Shown here: one piece after another, positions 44,403-54,391 of the stretch
How positions within the stretch are numbered: the first letter of the stretch is position 1
Layout: the number at the start of each line of letters is the position of its first letter
Assembly: GCF_004363315.1 (NCBI RefSeq)
Contig: NZ_SNYL01000006.1
Location: forward strand, 1 to 64,000
DNA length: 64,000 bases
Source: Tepidicella xavieri
GTDB lineage: Bacteria > Pseudomonadota > Gammaproteobacteria > Burkholderiales > Burkholderiaceae_C
Direction of reading: 5' to 3'
Position numbers and translations under genes: made by a program
Notes under the pieces: generated by a model
Database searches by the model: none
Seen by the model: only the letters and a program-made list of their open reading frames with translations
What the model was told of the DNA's origin: nothing

Positions 44403-46796
44403 TCAGCGCTTGAGCCCTTGGAGCTTGGCAAAGGCCGAGGCCATGGCCCCCAGGGGCGCGGCGGCGGCTTGCCGTCCGCCCTGCCCTGGGCGGTGGGCGC
44501 GGCCTGCCGGCTCGAAGCGGTTGGCCCCCTCGCGGCGCTGCGAGCGGGCGCCCGGCTCATCGCCGAGCCGCATGCTCAAGCCGATGCGCTTGCGCGCCAC
44601 ATCCACTTCCATCACCTTGACCTTGACGATGTCGCCGGTCTTGACCACGTCGCGCGCGTCTTGCACGAACTTGTGGGACAGCTGGCTGACGTGGACCAGG
44701 CCGTCTTGGTGCACGCCGATGTCCACGAAGGCACCAAACTGGGCCACGTTGCTGACCGTCCCCTCCAGAATCATGCCTTCCTTGAGGTCGGTGATGTCTT
44801 CCACCCCCTCGTTGAAGCGGGCCACCCGGAAGTCGGGGCGCGGGTCGCGGCCGGGCTTTTCCAGCTCGCCCAGGATGTCGCGCACGGTCACGATGCCGAA
44901 GCGCTCGTCGGCAAACCATTCGGGCTTGAGGGCATGGATCAAGTCCACCCGGCCCATGAGCTCGGCCACCGGCTTGCCGGTGCGGGCCATGATGCGCTCG
45001 ACCACAGGGTAGGTTTCGGGGTGCACGCCGGTCATGTCCAGCGGGTTGTCGCCCTCGCGGATGCGCAAGAAGCCGGCGCTTTGTTCAAACGTCTTGGCCC
45101 CCAGGCCGCTGACCTGTAGCAACTGCTGGCGGCTGCGAAACGCCCCATGCGTCTCGCGCCAGCGCACCACGGCCTTGGCCACGCTGGGCGACAAGCCCGA
45201 GACCCGCGCCAGCAGCGGCACGCTGGCGGTGTTGAGGTCCACCCCCACGGCGTTGACGCAGTCCTCGACCACGGCGTCGAGCGTGCGGGCCAGCTCGCTT
45301 TGGTTGACGTCGTGCTGGTACTGCCCCACGCCAATGCTCTTGGGCTCGATCTTGACCAATTCGGCCAAGGGGTCTTGCAGGCGGCGGGCGATGCTGGCGG
45401 CCCCGCGCAGGCTCACGTCCACATCGGGCATTTCCTCGGAGGCGTATTCGCTGGCGGAATACACCGAGGCCCCGGCCTCGCTGACCACGACTTTCTGGGG
45501 CACGGCCACGCCGTCTTGGGCCCGAGCGGCCAGGCGCTGGATGAGATCGGCGGCCAGGCGGTCGGTTTCGCGGCTGGCCGTGCCGTTGCCGATGGCAATC
45601 AGCTCGACGCGGTGCTTGAGGCACAGCGCGCCCAAGGTCGCGATGGCGCCTTCCCAGTCGCGCCGGGGTTCGTGGGGGTACACGGTGGCGGTATCGACGA
45701 GCTTGCCCGTGGCATCGACCACGGCCACCTTGACCCCGGTGCGGATACCCGGGTCCAATCCCATGACGGGGCGCGGCCCAGCGGGGGCGGCCAGCAGCAG
45801 GTCGCGCAGATTGTCGGCGAACACTTTGATGGCGACTTTTTCCGCCGCTTCGCGCAGGCGGGCAAACAGGTCGCGCTCGATCGACAGGCTGAGCTTGACG
45901 CGCCACGTCCAGGCCACGCATTTGCGGATCAGGTCGTCGGCAGGGCGGCCTTGGTGGCTCCAGCCGAGGTGGCGGGCGATGCGGCCCTCGGCCAGCGAGG
46001 GCTGGGGCGCGGGCTTGCCTGCCGACTCGCTGGCCGCCGGCAGCGGCTCCGGCGCGACCAGCCGCACGTCCAGGATGTCTTGCGCCCGGCCCCGGAACAC
46101 GGCCAACGCCCGGTGCGAAGGCACGCGGCCGATGGGCTCCTCGTAGTCGAAGTAGTCGCGGAATTTCGCCACTTCGGGGTCGGCATCGCTTTTGCCTTCG
46201 ACCTTGCGGCTTTGCAACACCCCCTCTTGCCACAGCCACTCACGCAAGCCCTGCACCAGAGTGGCGTCCTCGGCCCAGCGTTCGCTCAGGATGTCGCGCA
46301 CCCCGTCGAGCACGGCGGCCACGGTGGTGAAGTCGCTGCCATCGTCGCCCTTGGCGGCCTTGACGTAAGGCTGGGCCTCGTCGGACGGCACCCGGGTGGG
46401 GTCGGCCAACAGCAGGTCGGCCAGCGGCTCCAGGCCGTTTTCCCGGGCGATCATCCCTTTGGTGCGGCGCTTGGGCTTGTAAGGCAGGTACAGGTCTTCC
46501 AGCGCTTGCTTGGTGGCAGCGGCTTCGATGGCGCTGCGCAGCTGTGGGGTCAGCTTGCCCTGCTCCTCGATGCTCTTGAGCACCGCGGCCCGCCGCTCTT
46601 GCAGTTCGCGCAGATAGGTCAGACGGGTTTCGAGCTCACGCAGTTGGGCATCGTCGAGGCCGCCGGTGGCTTCTTTGCGGTAGCGGGCAATGAAGGGCAC
46701 GGTGGCGCCACCGTCCAGCAGGGACACGGCCGCTTCGACTTGGGCGGGGCGCACGCCCAGTTCATCGGCAAGAAGAGAAACGATAGAAATACTCAC
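44403..46796 (-). CDS. tex: Tex family RNA-binding transcription accessory protein
   Basis: A 797-residue cytoplasmic nucleic-acid-binding protein with the Tex domain order: N-terminal helical region, YqgF-like RNase H fold ([16 protein letters not shown]), helix-hairpin-helix ([15 protein letters not shown]), and a C-terminal S1 domain ([20 protein letters not shown]) with a basic tail. It starts with GTG at 46796 and has no strong ribosome site. Tex proteins affect transcription and toxin gene expression, but their mechanism is not settled. It is followed by the HDOD-HDOD-patatin genes on the same strand, after 50 bp. Confidence 0.95.
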   Translation of the reverse strand: MSISIVSLLADELGVRPAQVEAAVSLLDGGATVPFIARYRKEATGGLDDAQLRELETRLTYLRELQERRAAVLKSIEEQGKLTPQLRSAIEAAATKQALEDLYLPYKPKRRTKGMIARENGLEPLADLLLADPTRVPSDEAQPYVKAAKGDDGSDFTTVAAVLDGVRDILSERWAEDATLVQGLREWLWQEGVLQSRKVEGKSDADPEVAKFRDYFDYEEPIGRVPSHRALAVFRGRAQDILDVRLVAPEPLPAASESAGKPAPQPSLAEGRIARHLGWSHQGRPADDLIRKCVAWTWRVKLSLSIERDLFARLREAAEKVAIKVFADNLRDLLLAAPAGPRPVMGLDPGIRTGVKVAVVDATGKLVDTATVYPHEPRRDWEGAIATLGALCLKHRVELIAIGNGTASRETDRLAADLIQRLAARAQDGVAVPQKVVVSEAGASVYSASEYASEEMPDVDVSLRGAASIARRLQDPLAELVKIEPKSIGVGQYQHDVNQSELARTLDAVVEDCVNAVGVDLNTASVPLLARVSGLSPSVAKAVVRWRETHGAFRSRQQLLQVSGLGAKTFEQSAGFLRIREGDNPLDMTGVHPETYPVVERIMARTGKPVAELMGRVDLIHALKPEWFADERFGIVTVRDILGELEKPGRDPRPDFRVARFNEGVEDITDLKEGMILEGTVSNVAQFGAFVDIGVHQDGLVHVSQLSHKFVQDARDVVKTGDIVKVKVMEVDVARKRIGLSMRLGDEPGARSQRREGANRFEPAGRAHRPGQGGRQAAAAPLGAMASAFAKLQGLKR

Positions 46797-46911
46797 AGTC
46801 GAGAGAGGCTCGTCGAATCGAAAGTGCGCAAGTTTGCCACAGCGAATGCCGCGGCACGCGGCTTGCTAACTGGCCAATCGTGATCGTTCATCATCATTGA
46901 CCCCCTGCCGC

Positions 46912-49446
46912 ATGAGCTTACCTGCCACCGCTGTCGACAACTACCTGCCCTACATGCCCGACGTTTCCCGCTGTGAGACGTCGCTGCGCGAGCTCAACCT
47001 GATGTGGCGCCTGATCGAGTCGACCGCGCGCATGGTCTGCCCGCAGGAGGCGCAGGCCATCCTGCCGACGATTGCCGCCACCCGCGCCGGCTTCGACCGG
47101 CTGGAACGCGAGCTGGTGCGCAGCCTGGTGGCGGAGAAGATCGACCACGCGATGGCGGCGCTGGGCACCCGCGCCGGCTACGTGATCGACATCGTCGTTC
47201 GCAACCTGTACGAGCGCACCGCCGACGTCGGCTTCCTGGCCACCGACCGCGTGCTGTGCGAGTTCGTCGCCGGGCTGACTCGCGACGCCGACGCCGTGCG
47301 CGCGCGGCTGCTGTCGTACCGGCGCAAGTACACGGTCTACGACGAGATCCTGCTGCTGGATCCGCAGGGCAACGTGCTGGTGCAGACCGACCCCGCGCAC
47401 GCGGTGGAGGGCACGCAGGACCCGCTGCTGGCGCAGGCGCTGGCCTCGGACGGCTACGTGCAGATCTTTCGCCCGACCGACCTGCGCCCAGGGCTGGGCG
47501 CCAGCCTCATCTACGCCCAGCGCATGCTGCACCCGACGACGCGTCAGCCGGCCGGCGTGCTGTGCCTGGTGTTCGGCTTCGAGGCCGAGATGGCCGGCAT
47601 CTTCCGCTCGCACGGCGACCCGGCCGGCCGCTCGATCCTGCTGCTGCTCGACGGCCAGGCGCGCGTCATCGCCAGCTCCGACGAGCACTGGATCGCGCGC
47701 GGCGCCCAGGTGCCGGTCAACCCCGACGGCGCGCCGCGCCTGCTGCTGCACGCCGGGCGCGAGTACCTGGTCTGCACGCGCCGCGCCGAGGGCTACCAGG
47801 GCTACATGGGCCCGGAGGGCTGGCAGGGGCAGGTGATGGTACCGGTGGACCTGGCCTTCACGCGCGACGAGGGCAGCGCGCTGGAGGCGCTGGACCCCGG
47901 CACCGCCGCCGGCCTGCTGTCGCACGCGCGCAGCTTCAGCCCGCCGCTGTACGAGGTGATCCGCGCCACCGAGTCGATCCGGCGCGTGGTGTGGAACGGC
48001 CAGGTCGTCACCGCCGGTGGCGACATCGACCGCCAGCGCCTCAAGACCATCCTCGACCAGATCAGCGAGACCGGCGCGCGCAGCAACACGCTGTTCGCGC
48101 AGTCGGTGCGCGACCTCTACGACACCGTGCTGGCCTCGGGCCTGCAGCGTGTCGGTTTCGTCGCCCACCTGGCGGTGGACCTGCTGGACCGCAACCTGTA
48201 CGAGCGCGCCGACGACTGCCGCTGGTGGGCGATGACGCCGGAGCTGCGCACCATCCTGGCGCAGCCGGAGCCCCAGGACGGTGCGCGCGAGACGATCACG
48301 CCGCTGCTGCGCTACATCCACTCGCTCTACACCGTCTACACCCGGCTGTTCGTCTACGACCGCGGCGGGCGCATCGTCGCCCAGTCGCACGACGGCGGCG
48401 ACGACGGGCTGGTGGGCCGCCGCGTCGACGAGGCCACGCTGCAGGCCGTGCTGGCGCTGCCGGACGAGCAGAGCTACCACGTCTCGCCGTTCCAGGTGGA
48501 GCCGTGGACCGACGGACGCCCGACCTACACCTACCACGCCGCGATCCGCCACCCGGAGGACGGCCACGTCGTAGGCGGCATCGGCATCGTCTTCCACGCC
48601 GAGCGCGAGCTGCTGGCGATGCTGCGCGGCGCGATCGGCCAGCGGGCGGACGCGCGCGCATACCTGACCGACCGGCAGGGCCGCGTCATCGCCAGCACCG
48701 ACCCGGCCACGCCGGTGGGGGCGGTGCTGGCCGCCGCCGGCCCATGGCTGGAGCTGCCCAACGGCGCCACCGCCAGCCGCGTCATCGAGCACGAGGGGCA
48801 CTACGTGCTGCTGGGCGCCTCGGCCTCGGCCGGCTACCGCGAGTTCAAGACCAGCGACGGCTACCGCGACGACGTGCTGGCCTTCGTGATCGAGACGCTG
48901 GGCCCGGTGCGGCGTGCCTCCACACGCGCCGACACCACGCAGCACGACGGCTGGACGAACACCACCCGCGGCGGGCGAGAGTACGCCACCTTCTACCTCG
49001 GCGACGGCCTGCTGGCGCTGGATGCGGCCTGCGTGCGTGAGGCCGTGCCGGCCGAACGCATGACCCCCGCCCCGCCACAGGGGCATCCCGCTTTGGTCGG
49101 GATGCTGCCCCCCACCGACCACACCGCCCTCCAACATTTCATCTGGGTATACGACCTTGGGCGGTTGTTGGGAGGCAACGCCTCGGCCGATTCCGCGGCG
49201 CAGGGGCGCCAGATCATTCTGCTGGAGCACGATGGCCAGACCGCCGGCCTGCTGGTGGACGAACTGCACGCGGTGCCAGAGTTTGGCGTCGACGAGATCA
49301 TCCCCGCGCCATTTGGTGGCGCCGCCCGTCGCCTGATCGAGCACCTGATCCGCGCGCGTGGCGGCGATCTGTTGATTGCGGTGCTGGATACGCAGCGGTT
49401 GTTTGCGGCCCTGCGCAAGACCGAGGGCATGCCTTCAAGCGCCTGA
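46912..49446 (+). CDS. Duplicated sensor-module protein with C-terminal CheW domain
   Basis: An 844-residue protein, apparently without membrane segments or signal peptide. It contains two similar sensory units, each led by a helical segment with RNLYER (residues 97-102 and 427-432) and followed by a Cache/PAS-like region (ILLLDPQGNVLVQT; LFVYDRGGRIVAQS). A CheW-like domain runs from about 685 to the end (REYATFYLGDGLLALDAACV; ILLEHDGQTAGLLVDEL). It probably links a ligand or redox signal to a CheA kinase. Start ATG 46912 is chosen over TTG 46897. Bases from about 46980 to 49040 have codon use unlike both ends. Its 3' end overlaps the next gene by 12 bp. Confidence 0.8.
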   Translation: MSLPATAVDNYLPYMPDVSRCETSLRELNLMWRLIESTARMVCPQEAQAILPTIAATRAGFDRLERELVRSLVAEKIDHAMAALGTRAGYVIDIVVRNLYERTADVGFLATDRVLCEFVAGLTRDADAVRARLLSYRRKYTVYDEILLLDPQGNVLVQTDPAHAVEGTQDPLLAQALASDGYVQIFRPTDLRPGLGASLIYAQRMLHPTTRQPAGVLCLVFGFEAEMAGIFRSHGDPAGRSILLLLDGQARVIASSDEHWIARGAQVPVNPDGAPRLLLHAGREYLVCTRRAEGYQGYMGPEGWQGQVMVPVDLAFTRDEGSALEALDPGTAAGLLSHARSFSPPLYEVIRATESIRRVVWNGQVVTAGGDIDRQRLKTILDQISETGARSNTLFAQSVRDLYDTVLASGLQRVGFVAHLAVDLLDRNLYERADDCRWWAMTPELRTILAQPEPQDGARETITPLLRYIHSLYTVYTRLFVYDRGGRIVAQSHDGGDDGLVGRRVDEATLQAVLALPDEQSYHVSPFQVEPWTDGRPTYTYHAAIRHPEDGHVVGGIGIVFHAERELLAMLRGAIGQRADARAYLTDRQGRVIASTDPATPVGAVLAAAGPWLELPNGATASRVIEHEGHYVLLGASASAGYREFKTSDGYRDDVLAFVIETLGPVRRASTRADTTQHDGWTNTTRGGREYATFYLGDGLLALDAACVREAVPAERMTPAPPQGHPALVGMLPPTDHTALQHFIWVYDLGRLLGGNASADSAAQGRQIILLEHDGQTAGLLVDELHAVPEFGVDEIIPAPFGGAARRLIEHLIRARGGDLLIAVLDTQRLFAALRKTEGMPSSA

Positions 49447-50343
49447 GCGCAACGCCGCGCGCAACTGCGCCCCCACTTCCGGGCGCTCGGCAAAGGGATC
49501 GGGGGGATTGCGGCCTTCGACGATGGCTTCCAGGCGGGTGCGCACATTGCCCAGGGCCTTGGGGTGGCTGTAGATGTAGAACCGGCCCTGCTCGATCGCT
49601 TGGAACACCTGGGCCGCCACTTCCGCCGCCGTGACCTTGCCGCTGCTGACGGCCTTTTCGCTCATGGCCTGGCCAATGAGCTGGCTGCGGGTGGGGGCGG
49701 CCGAGGGTAGGTCCGTCGGGCGGTTGCGCTGACTCTGGCTGATTGCGGTGGGCACGAAGTAAGGGCACAGGACGCTCGCCCCCACCTGGTCGGTGACCAG
49801 CGCCAGATCTTGATAGAGGGTCTCGGTCAGCGCGACCACGGCATGCTTGCTCACGTTATACACCCCCATGTTCGGGGGCGTAAGCAAGCCCGCCATGCTG
49901 GCCGTGTTGACGATGTGCCCTCGATAGGCTGGGTCGGCCTGCGCGGCGGCCAACATCATGGGCGTGAACACGCGCACCCCGTGCACCACCCCCCAGAGGT
50001 TGACGCCCAGCACCCAGTTCCAGTCGGCCACGGTGTTTTCCCAGATCAGGCCACCGGCGGCCACTCCCGCGTTGTTGAACACGAAGTGGGGCGCGCCGAA
50101 CCGTTGCCGCACTTCCGCGCCGAGGGCATCCATCGCCTCGGCATGGGAGACATCCACGCGACGGGCCAGCACCGTCGCTGCGGCAGCCTCCAGTTCCTGC
50201 CGGGCACGGTCCAGCGCATCGGCCTGCACGTCCACCAGCACCAGGCGCATGCCGCGTGCTGCGGCCAGGCGCGCCACCTCCAGCCCGAAGCCCGAACCGG
50301 CCCCGGTGATCACAGCCGTCCGGCCAGCGAAGGTATCCAGCAT
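49435..50343 (-). CDS. SDR family NAD(P)-dependent oxidoreductase
   Basis: A 302-residue classical short-chain dehydrogenase with TGAGSGFGLEVARLAA for the cofactor, NNAGVAAGG, a Ser in NTASMAG and YNVSK as the active-site Tyr-x3-Lys. ATG 50343 has GAGGAGA upstream; longer starts would overlap the preceding gene. It is the last gene of the acyl-CoA degradation operon and overlaps the convergent CheW-protein gene by 12 bp. A specific substrate is not evident. Confidence 0.88.
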   Translation of the reverse strand: MLDTFAGRTAVITGAGSGFGLEVARLAAARGMRLVLVDVQADALDRARQELEAAAATVLARRVDVSHAEAMDALGAEVRQRFGAPHFVFNNAGVAAGGLIWENTVADWNWVLGVNLWGVVHGVRVFTPMMLAAAQADPAYRGHIVNTASMAGLLTPPNMGVYNVSKHAVVALTETLYQDLALVTDQVGASVLCPYFVPTAISQSQRNRPTDLPSAAPTRSQLIGQAMSEKAVSSGKVTAAEVAAQVFQAIEQGRFYIYSHPKALGNVRTRLEAIVEGRNPPDPFAERPEVGAQLRAALRSGA

Positions 50344-50369
50344 GTATGCGTCTCCTCGTGTGTGTGGTT

Positions 50370-52022
50370 TCAGCGCGGGCGGGCCCGCTCGATGATGGCA
50401 TCCCAATCGACGCCAGCCCCCAGGGCGCCGAAACTGTGCCCCCAGCGGCTATCGAGCCGTGAGTCACAGAAGGCACCCAACACGACCCCTGGCGCACAAC
50501 GGGCCAGCCACGCGGCTTGCACGGCCAGCGCCACGCGCTCGGCCAGCCGGCGGGCCTCCCACTCGGTGGCCAGGTCTTCCATCTGAGCCGGCAGGTGATC
50601 GATCCAGCGGTCCAGCGCGGGGTGAGCGCCACGCGCAGGCGCCAATTCCTGGGCCAGGGCGGCAGCGGCATCGGCTTGCCGCAGCGCGCGCAGCAAGTCC
50701 AGCGCCATGATGTTGCCCGCGCCTTCCCAGATGCTGTTGACCGGCATTTCGCGATAGATCCGGGCCATCACGCCCTCGCCCTGCTCCTCCACGTAGCCGT
50801 TGCCGCCCAGGCACTCCATGGCCTCCTGGGCAAAGGGGCTGCCGCGCTTGCAAATCCAGAACTTGGCCACGGGAGTGAGCAGGCGTTGCATGACGCGCTC
50901 ATGCGCGTCGCCACCGGCCCGGTCGAAGCTGTGCGCCAGCCGCAGGGCCAACACGGTGGCCGCCTCGGACTCCAGCGCCAAATCGGCCAGCACGTTTTTC
51001 ATGAGCGGCTGCTCGATGAGCGGCTTGCCGAAAGCGCGGCGCTGGCGGGTATGGTCGATGGCCAGCGCCAGGGCCTGACGCATCAGTCCGCTGGTGCCCA
51101 GGGCGCAATCGAGTCGGGTCATGGTGCCCATGGCCAGGATTTGCGGCACGCCCCGGCCCTCCTCCCCCACCAGCCAGGCCGTGGCGGCGTGAAACTCCAC
51201 CTCCGCGCTGGCGTTGGCTTTGTTGCCCAGCTTGTCTTTGAGGCGCTGGATGCGCAGCGCATTGACCGATCCGTCCGGCAGCACGCGCGGCAAAAACAGG
51301 CAGGACAAGCCCGCCGGCGTCTGGGCCAGAATCAGGAAAGCGTCACACATGGGCGCGGAAAAAAACCACTTGTGCCCGGTGACCACGAAGCGCCGGCCCC
51401 AGGCGTCCTCGCCGTCGGGCACGGCTTGGGTGGTGTTGGCGCGCACGTCGGAGCCGCCCTGCTTCTCGGTCATGCCCATGCCCATGGTCACGCCGGCCTT
51501 GTCGGTCCAGCGGCGCATGACGGGGTCATAAGCCCGGCTGGTCAGTGCCGGCGCCCAGTCGCGGTAGATGGCGGGATTGCCCCTCAAGGCCGGCGTGGCC
51601 GCATAGGTCATGGAAATGGGGCACAGCGTCGCTGGCTCCAGTTCGGTAAAGAGCATGAAGCCGGCGGCGCGGCGCAGATGGGCGTGCCCGCTGGCCTGCT
51701 CGGCATCGGCAAAAGGGGCGCCATGCAGACCGGCGGCCACCGCAGCGCCCATCAGCGCATGGTAGCTGGGGTGGAATTCCACCTGATCGATGCGGTGCCC
51801 TTGCCGGCTATGGGTGCGCAGCTGGGGCGTGAACACATGGGCCAGCCGGGCGTGCATCTGCATCTCGGCGCTGCCGGCCAACGCCCCCAACTCGACCAGC
51901 GCCGATCGGTCCATCGCGGGCGCCAGCCGGTCGAGCGCGTCCTGCATGGGCCGGTTGCCCGCGAACAGGTTGACGTCCTGCAGCGGCAGGGGCTGATTGA
52001 ATACCTCGTGCGTCTCGTTCAT
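50370..52022 (-). CDS. AidB-like acyl-CoA dehydrogenase
   Basis: A 550-residue flavoprotein of the acyl-CoA dehydrogenase superfamily, with the N-terminal extension and layout of AidB/isovaleryl-CoA dehydrogenase-like proteins. MGMGMTEKQGGSDVRANTT is the FAD-contact segment, and MECLGGNGYVEEQGEGVMARIYREM holds the usual flavin-binding region (residues about 400-425). AidB binds DNA and has weak isovaleryl-CoA activity. Here the operon context points to acyl-CoA oxidation, but either role is possible. GGAGG lies eight bases before the ATG. Confidence 0.87.
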   Translation of the reverse strand: MNETHEVFNQPLPLQDVNLFAGNRPMQDALDRLAPAMDRSALVELGALAGSAEMQMHARLAHVFTPQLRTHSRQGHRIDQVEFHPSYHALMGAAVAAGLHGAPFADAEQASGHAHLRRAAGFMLFTELEPATLCPISMTYAATPALRGNPAIYRDWAPALTSRAYDPVMRRWTDKAGVTMGMGMTEKQGGSDVRANTTQAVPDGEDAWGRRFVVTGHKWFFSAPMCDAFLILAQTPAGLSCLFLPRVLPDGSVNALRIQRLKDKLGNKANASAEVEFHAATAWLVGEEGRGVPQILAMGTMTRLDCALGTSGLMRQALALAIDHTRQRRAFGKPLIEQPLMKNVLADLALESEAATVLALRLAHSFDRAGGDAHERVMQRLLTPVAKFWICKRGSPFAQEAMECLGGNGYVEEQGEGVMARIYREMPVNSIWEGAGNIMALDLLRALRQADAAAALAQELAPARGAHPALDRWIDHLPAQMEDLATEWEARRLAERVALAVQAAWLARCAPGVVLGAFCDSRLDSRWGHSFGALGAGVDWDAIIERARPR

Positions 52023-52061
52023 CTCGCTGGCCTCCGTGACCGATGCCGCCCCAGCCCGGCT

Positions 52062-53078
52062 TCAAACCAGCTTGACGAGCTGCTTGCCGAAGTTGCGCCC
52101 TTTGAGCAGGCCCAGAAATGCCTCTGGCGCAGACTCAATGCCGTGGGCCACGGTCTCGCGGGGGCGAAAACGGCCGCTGCCCACCAGTTCAGCCAGTTCG
52201 GCCAGCGCCTCGGGCCAGACTTCCATGTGCTCGCTGACGATAAACCCCTCGACCCGCAGGCGATTGATCAGGATCAGCGCCGGGTTGGCCATCGGCAGGG
52301 GCTGGCCGTCGTAGCCAGCAATCATGCCGCACACGGCCATGCGGGCGAACGGGTTGGTGCGCAGCATCACCGCGTCGAGCACCATGCCGCCGACGTTTTC
52401 AAAATGCCCGTCGATGCCGTGGGGGCAGGCTTGCTTGAGGGCCTTGGCCAATGAAGGGTAATCACGGTGTTGCCGATAGTCGATGCAGTCATCAAAGCCC
52501 AATTCATCCTTCACGTAGGCGCATTTGTCAGGCCCACCGGCAATGCCCACCACGCGGCAGCCCCGGGCCTTGGCCAAGGCGCCGACCGCGCTGCCCACGG
52601 CGCCACTGGCGGCGCTGACCGTCACGGTCTGCCCGGGCTTGGGGTCGATGATCTTGACCAACCCGTACCAGGCCGTCACGCCGGGCATGCCCACCGCCCC
52701 CAGGTAGTGGCTCAACGGGACGTGTGTCGTGTCCACCTTGCGCAGCGCGCCAGGCTGGGAGGCATCCACCACGCTGTACTGCTGCCATCCCCCCATGCCC
52801 ACCACCTGGTCGCCCGGCGCATAGCGGGGGTGGCGGCTCTCTACCACCTCGCCCACGGTGCCGCCGATCATCACCTCACCCAGCGGCTGCGGTTCGGCAT
52901 AGCTTTTGGCGTCATTCATGCGCCCGCGCATGTAAGGGTCCAGGCTAAGGTAATGGTGCCGCACCAGCACCTGCCCCTCGGCCAGTGGGGGCGTCTCCAC
53001 CGTTTCGATGCGGAAATTGCTCACGCTGGCTTCGCCGCGGGGGCGGTTGTCCAGCAGGATACGGGTGTTCAGAGGCAT
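52062..53078 (-). CDS. MDR family NADP-dependent oxidoreductase (CurA-like)
   Basis: A 338-residue zinc-free medium-chain reductase similar to NADPH-dependent curcumin/alkenal reductases and leukotriene B4 dehydrogenases, which reduce activated C=C bonds. The cofactor site is AASGAVGSAVGALAKARG near residue 160, and the opening NRPRGE and SLDPYMRGRM are typical. AGGAGA precedes the ATG. In this operon it could reduce an unsaturated intermediate, but this is inference. Confidence 0.9.
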   Translation of the reverse strand: MPLNTRILLDNRPRGEASVSNFRIETVETPPLAEGQVLVRHHYLSLDPYMRGRMNDAKSYAEPQPLGEVMIGGTVGEVVESRHPRYAPGDQVVGMGGWQQYSVVDASQPGALRKVDTTHVPLSHYLGAVGMPGVTAWYGLVKIIDPKPGQTVTVSAASGAVGSAVGALAKARGCRVVGIAGGPDKCAYVKDELGFDDCIDYRQHRDYPSLAKALKQACPHGIDGHFENVGGMVLDAVMLRTNPFARMAVCGMIAGYDGQPLPMANPALILINRLRVEGFIVSEHMEVWPEALAELAELVGSGRFRPRETVAHGIESAPEAFLGLLKGRNFGKQLVKLV

Positions 53079-53126
53079 GTCATCTCCTGATGCGGGGCTC
53101 AGGCCCCGGAAAGGGAAGCGAAGGAA

Positions 53127-53567
53127 TCAGTCGGTGGAAATGCCGGTGGCAGGCGCATTGAGTGACTGCACGCCCTTGGCCCCCACCGGCAGCCGTTTCA
53201 CATACTTGAATGTGCCCGTGGCATGGGCGCACAGCCGGCCCTCGGCGTCAAACACCCGGCCTTCGGTGAAGGCCATGGTGGCGGTGCGGTGCAGCAGCCG
53301 TCCGCGCGCGCGCTGCAGCCCCTTGGCCGCCTGCATGAATGAGGTTTTCATTTCGATGGTCACGGCCCCCATGTCCGGCTGCACGCTGCGAGCGGCGTGG
53401 GCCATCACCACGTCGAGCAGGGTCATGGTGGCCCCGCCGTGGACCACGTTGAACGAATTCAGGTGCTCCGGCGCCGGATCGAAGGTGATTTCGGCCTCGC
53501 CATCCTGCCAATGCCGCAGGACGAAGCCCAGATGCTCGACGAAGGGGATTCGGACTGGAAACGCCAC
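53127..53567 (-). CDS. PaaI family hotdog-fold thioesterase
   Basis: A 146-residue single hotdog-domain protein likely to hydrolyse acyl-CoA esters. The core NSFNVVHGGATMTLLDVVMAHAA contains the family HGG motif with its helix (residues about 37-59). It starts with GTG immediately after the stop of the upstream SDR, with GGGAGG overlapping that gene's end, so translation is coupled. It probably recovers CoA from dead-end acyl-CoAs in the operon. Confidence 0.88.
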   Translation of the reverse strand: MAFPVRIPFVEHLGFVLRHWQDGEAEITFDPAPEHLNSFNVVHGGATMTLLDVVMAHAARSVQPDMGAVTIEMKTSFMQAAKGLQRARGRLLHRTATMAFTEGRVFDAEGRLCAHATGTFKYVKRLPVGAKGVQSLNAPATGISTD

Positions 53568-54359
53568 TCAACCTCCCGTGATGATGCTCACGCCACCGTC
53601 CACCGCCAGCCATTGGCCGGTGATGTGCTTGCCGGCGTCGGAGGCGTACAGCAGCGTCAAGCCCTTGAGGTCTTCATCGTCACCGAGACGGCCCAGCGGG
53701 GCGTGCGCGGCCATTTTGTCTTCTCCCAGCGCCTCCAGCGTGCCCTTGGTCATCTTGCTGGGAAAGAAGCCCGGGCAAATGGCGTTGACGCGAATGCCGT
53801 AGGGGCCCCATTCGGCCGCCAGCGCCCGGGTGAAGTTGATGACCGCGCCTTTGGAGGTGTTGTAGGCGATGGTGTTCATGCCACGCGGGTTGCCGCCCAG
53901 CCCGGCGATGGAGGCCACGTTGATGATGCTGCCTTTGCGCCGGGCGATCATGTGGTGCTTGGCCAGGTATTGACTCAGGATGAAGTAACCGCGCACGTTG
54001 AGGTTCATCACCTTGTCCCACGCCTCGATGGGGTGGTCTTCGGCGGGCGCGCCCCAGGCCGCCCCCGCATTGTTGACCAGGATGTCCACCGCCCCCATGC
54101 GCTGCAGGGTGTCGGCCGCCAGGCGGTGGATGTCGGCTTCCTTGGCGCAATCGGCGGCGATCCATTGCGCGTCGATGCCCGCCCCACGCAGTTGCGCCAC
54201 CGCGCCTTCGAGTTCGTCGGCCTTGCGGGCCGTCACCAGCACGCGGGCGCCGGCCTCGCCCAGCGCGTGGGCCATCTGCAGCCCCAGCCCGCGGGAGCCG
54301 CCCGTGACGAGCGCCACCCGGCCCTTGAGGTCAAAGAGTTCGTGTACGGTGCGTGACAT
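53568..54359 (-). CDS. SDR family oxidoreductase
   Basis: A 263-residue classical SDR with TGGSRGLGLQMAHALGEAG, NNAGAAWG, NVASIAGLGG and the YNTSK catalytic pair, ending in DGGVSIITGG as in FabG-like enzymes. ATG 54359 has GGAGA upstream; the frame extends to 54395 but overlaps the preceding gene. In the operon it may act as a 3-hydroxyacyl or alcohol dehydrogenase. It is not closely related to the SDR at the operon's end. Confidence 0.9.
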   Translation of the reverse strand: MSRTVHELFDLKGRVALVTGGSRGLGLQMAHALGEAGARVLVTARKADELEGAVAQLRGAGIDAQWIAADCAKEADIHRLAADTLQRMGAVDILVNNAGAAWGAPAEDHPIEAWDKVMNLNVRGYFILSQYLAKHHMIARRKGSIINVASIAGLGGNPRGMNTIAYNTSKGAVINFTRALAAEWGPYGIRVNAICPGFFPSKMTKGTLEALGEDKMAAHAPLGRLGDDEDLKGLTLLYASDAGKHITGQWLAVDGGVSIITGG

Positions 54360-54391
54360 GCGTGTCTCCTTCTGGGCCCCCAGGGCCCGGT

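Noticed and set aside
46918-49344. Open reading frame of about 800 codons on the minus strand opposite the CheW-domain gene
   Set aside because: It mirrors the high third-position GC of the plus-strand gene, is rich in Arg, His, Gly and Ala, and has no recognisable domain.
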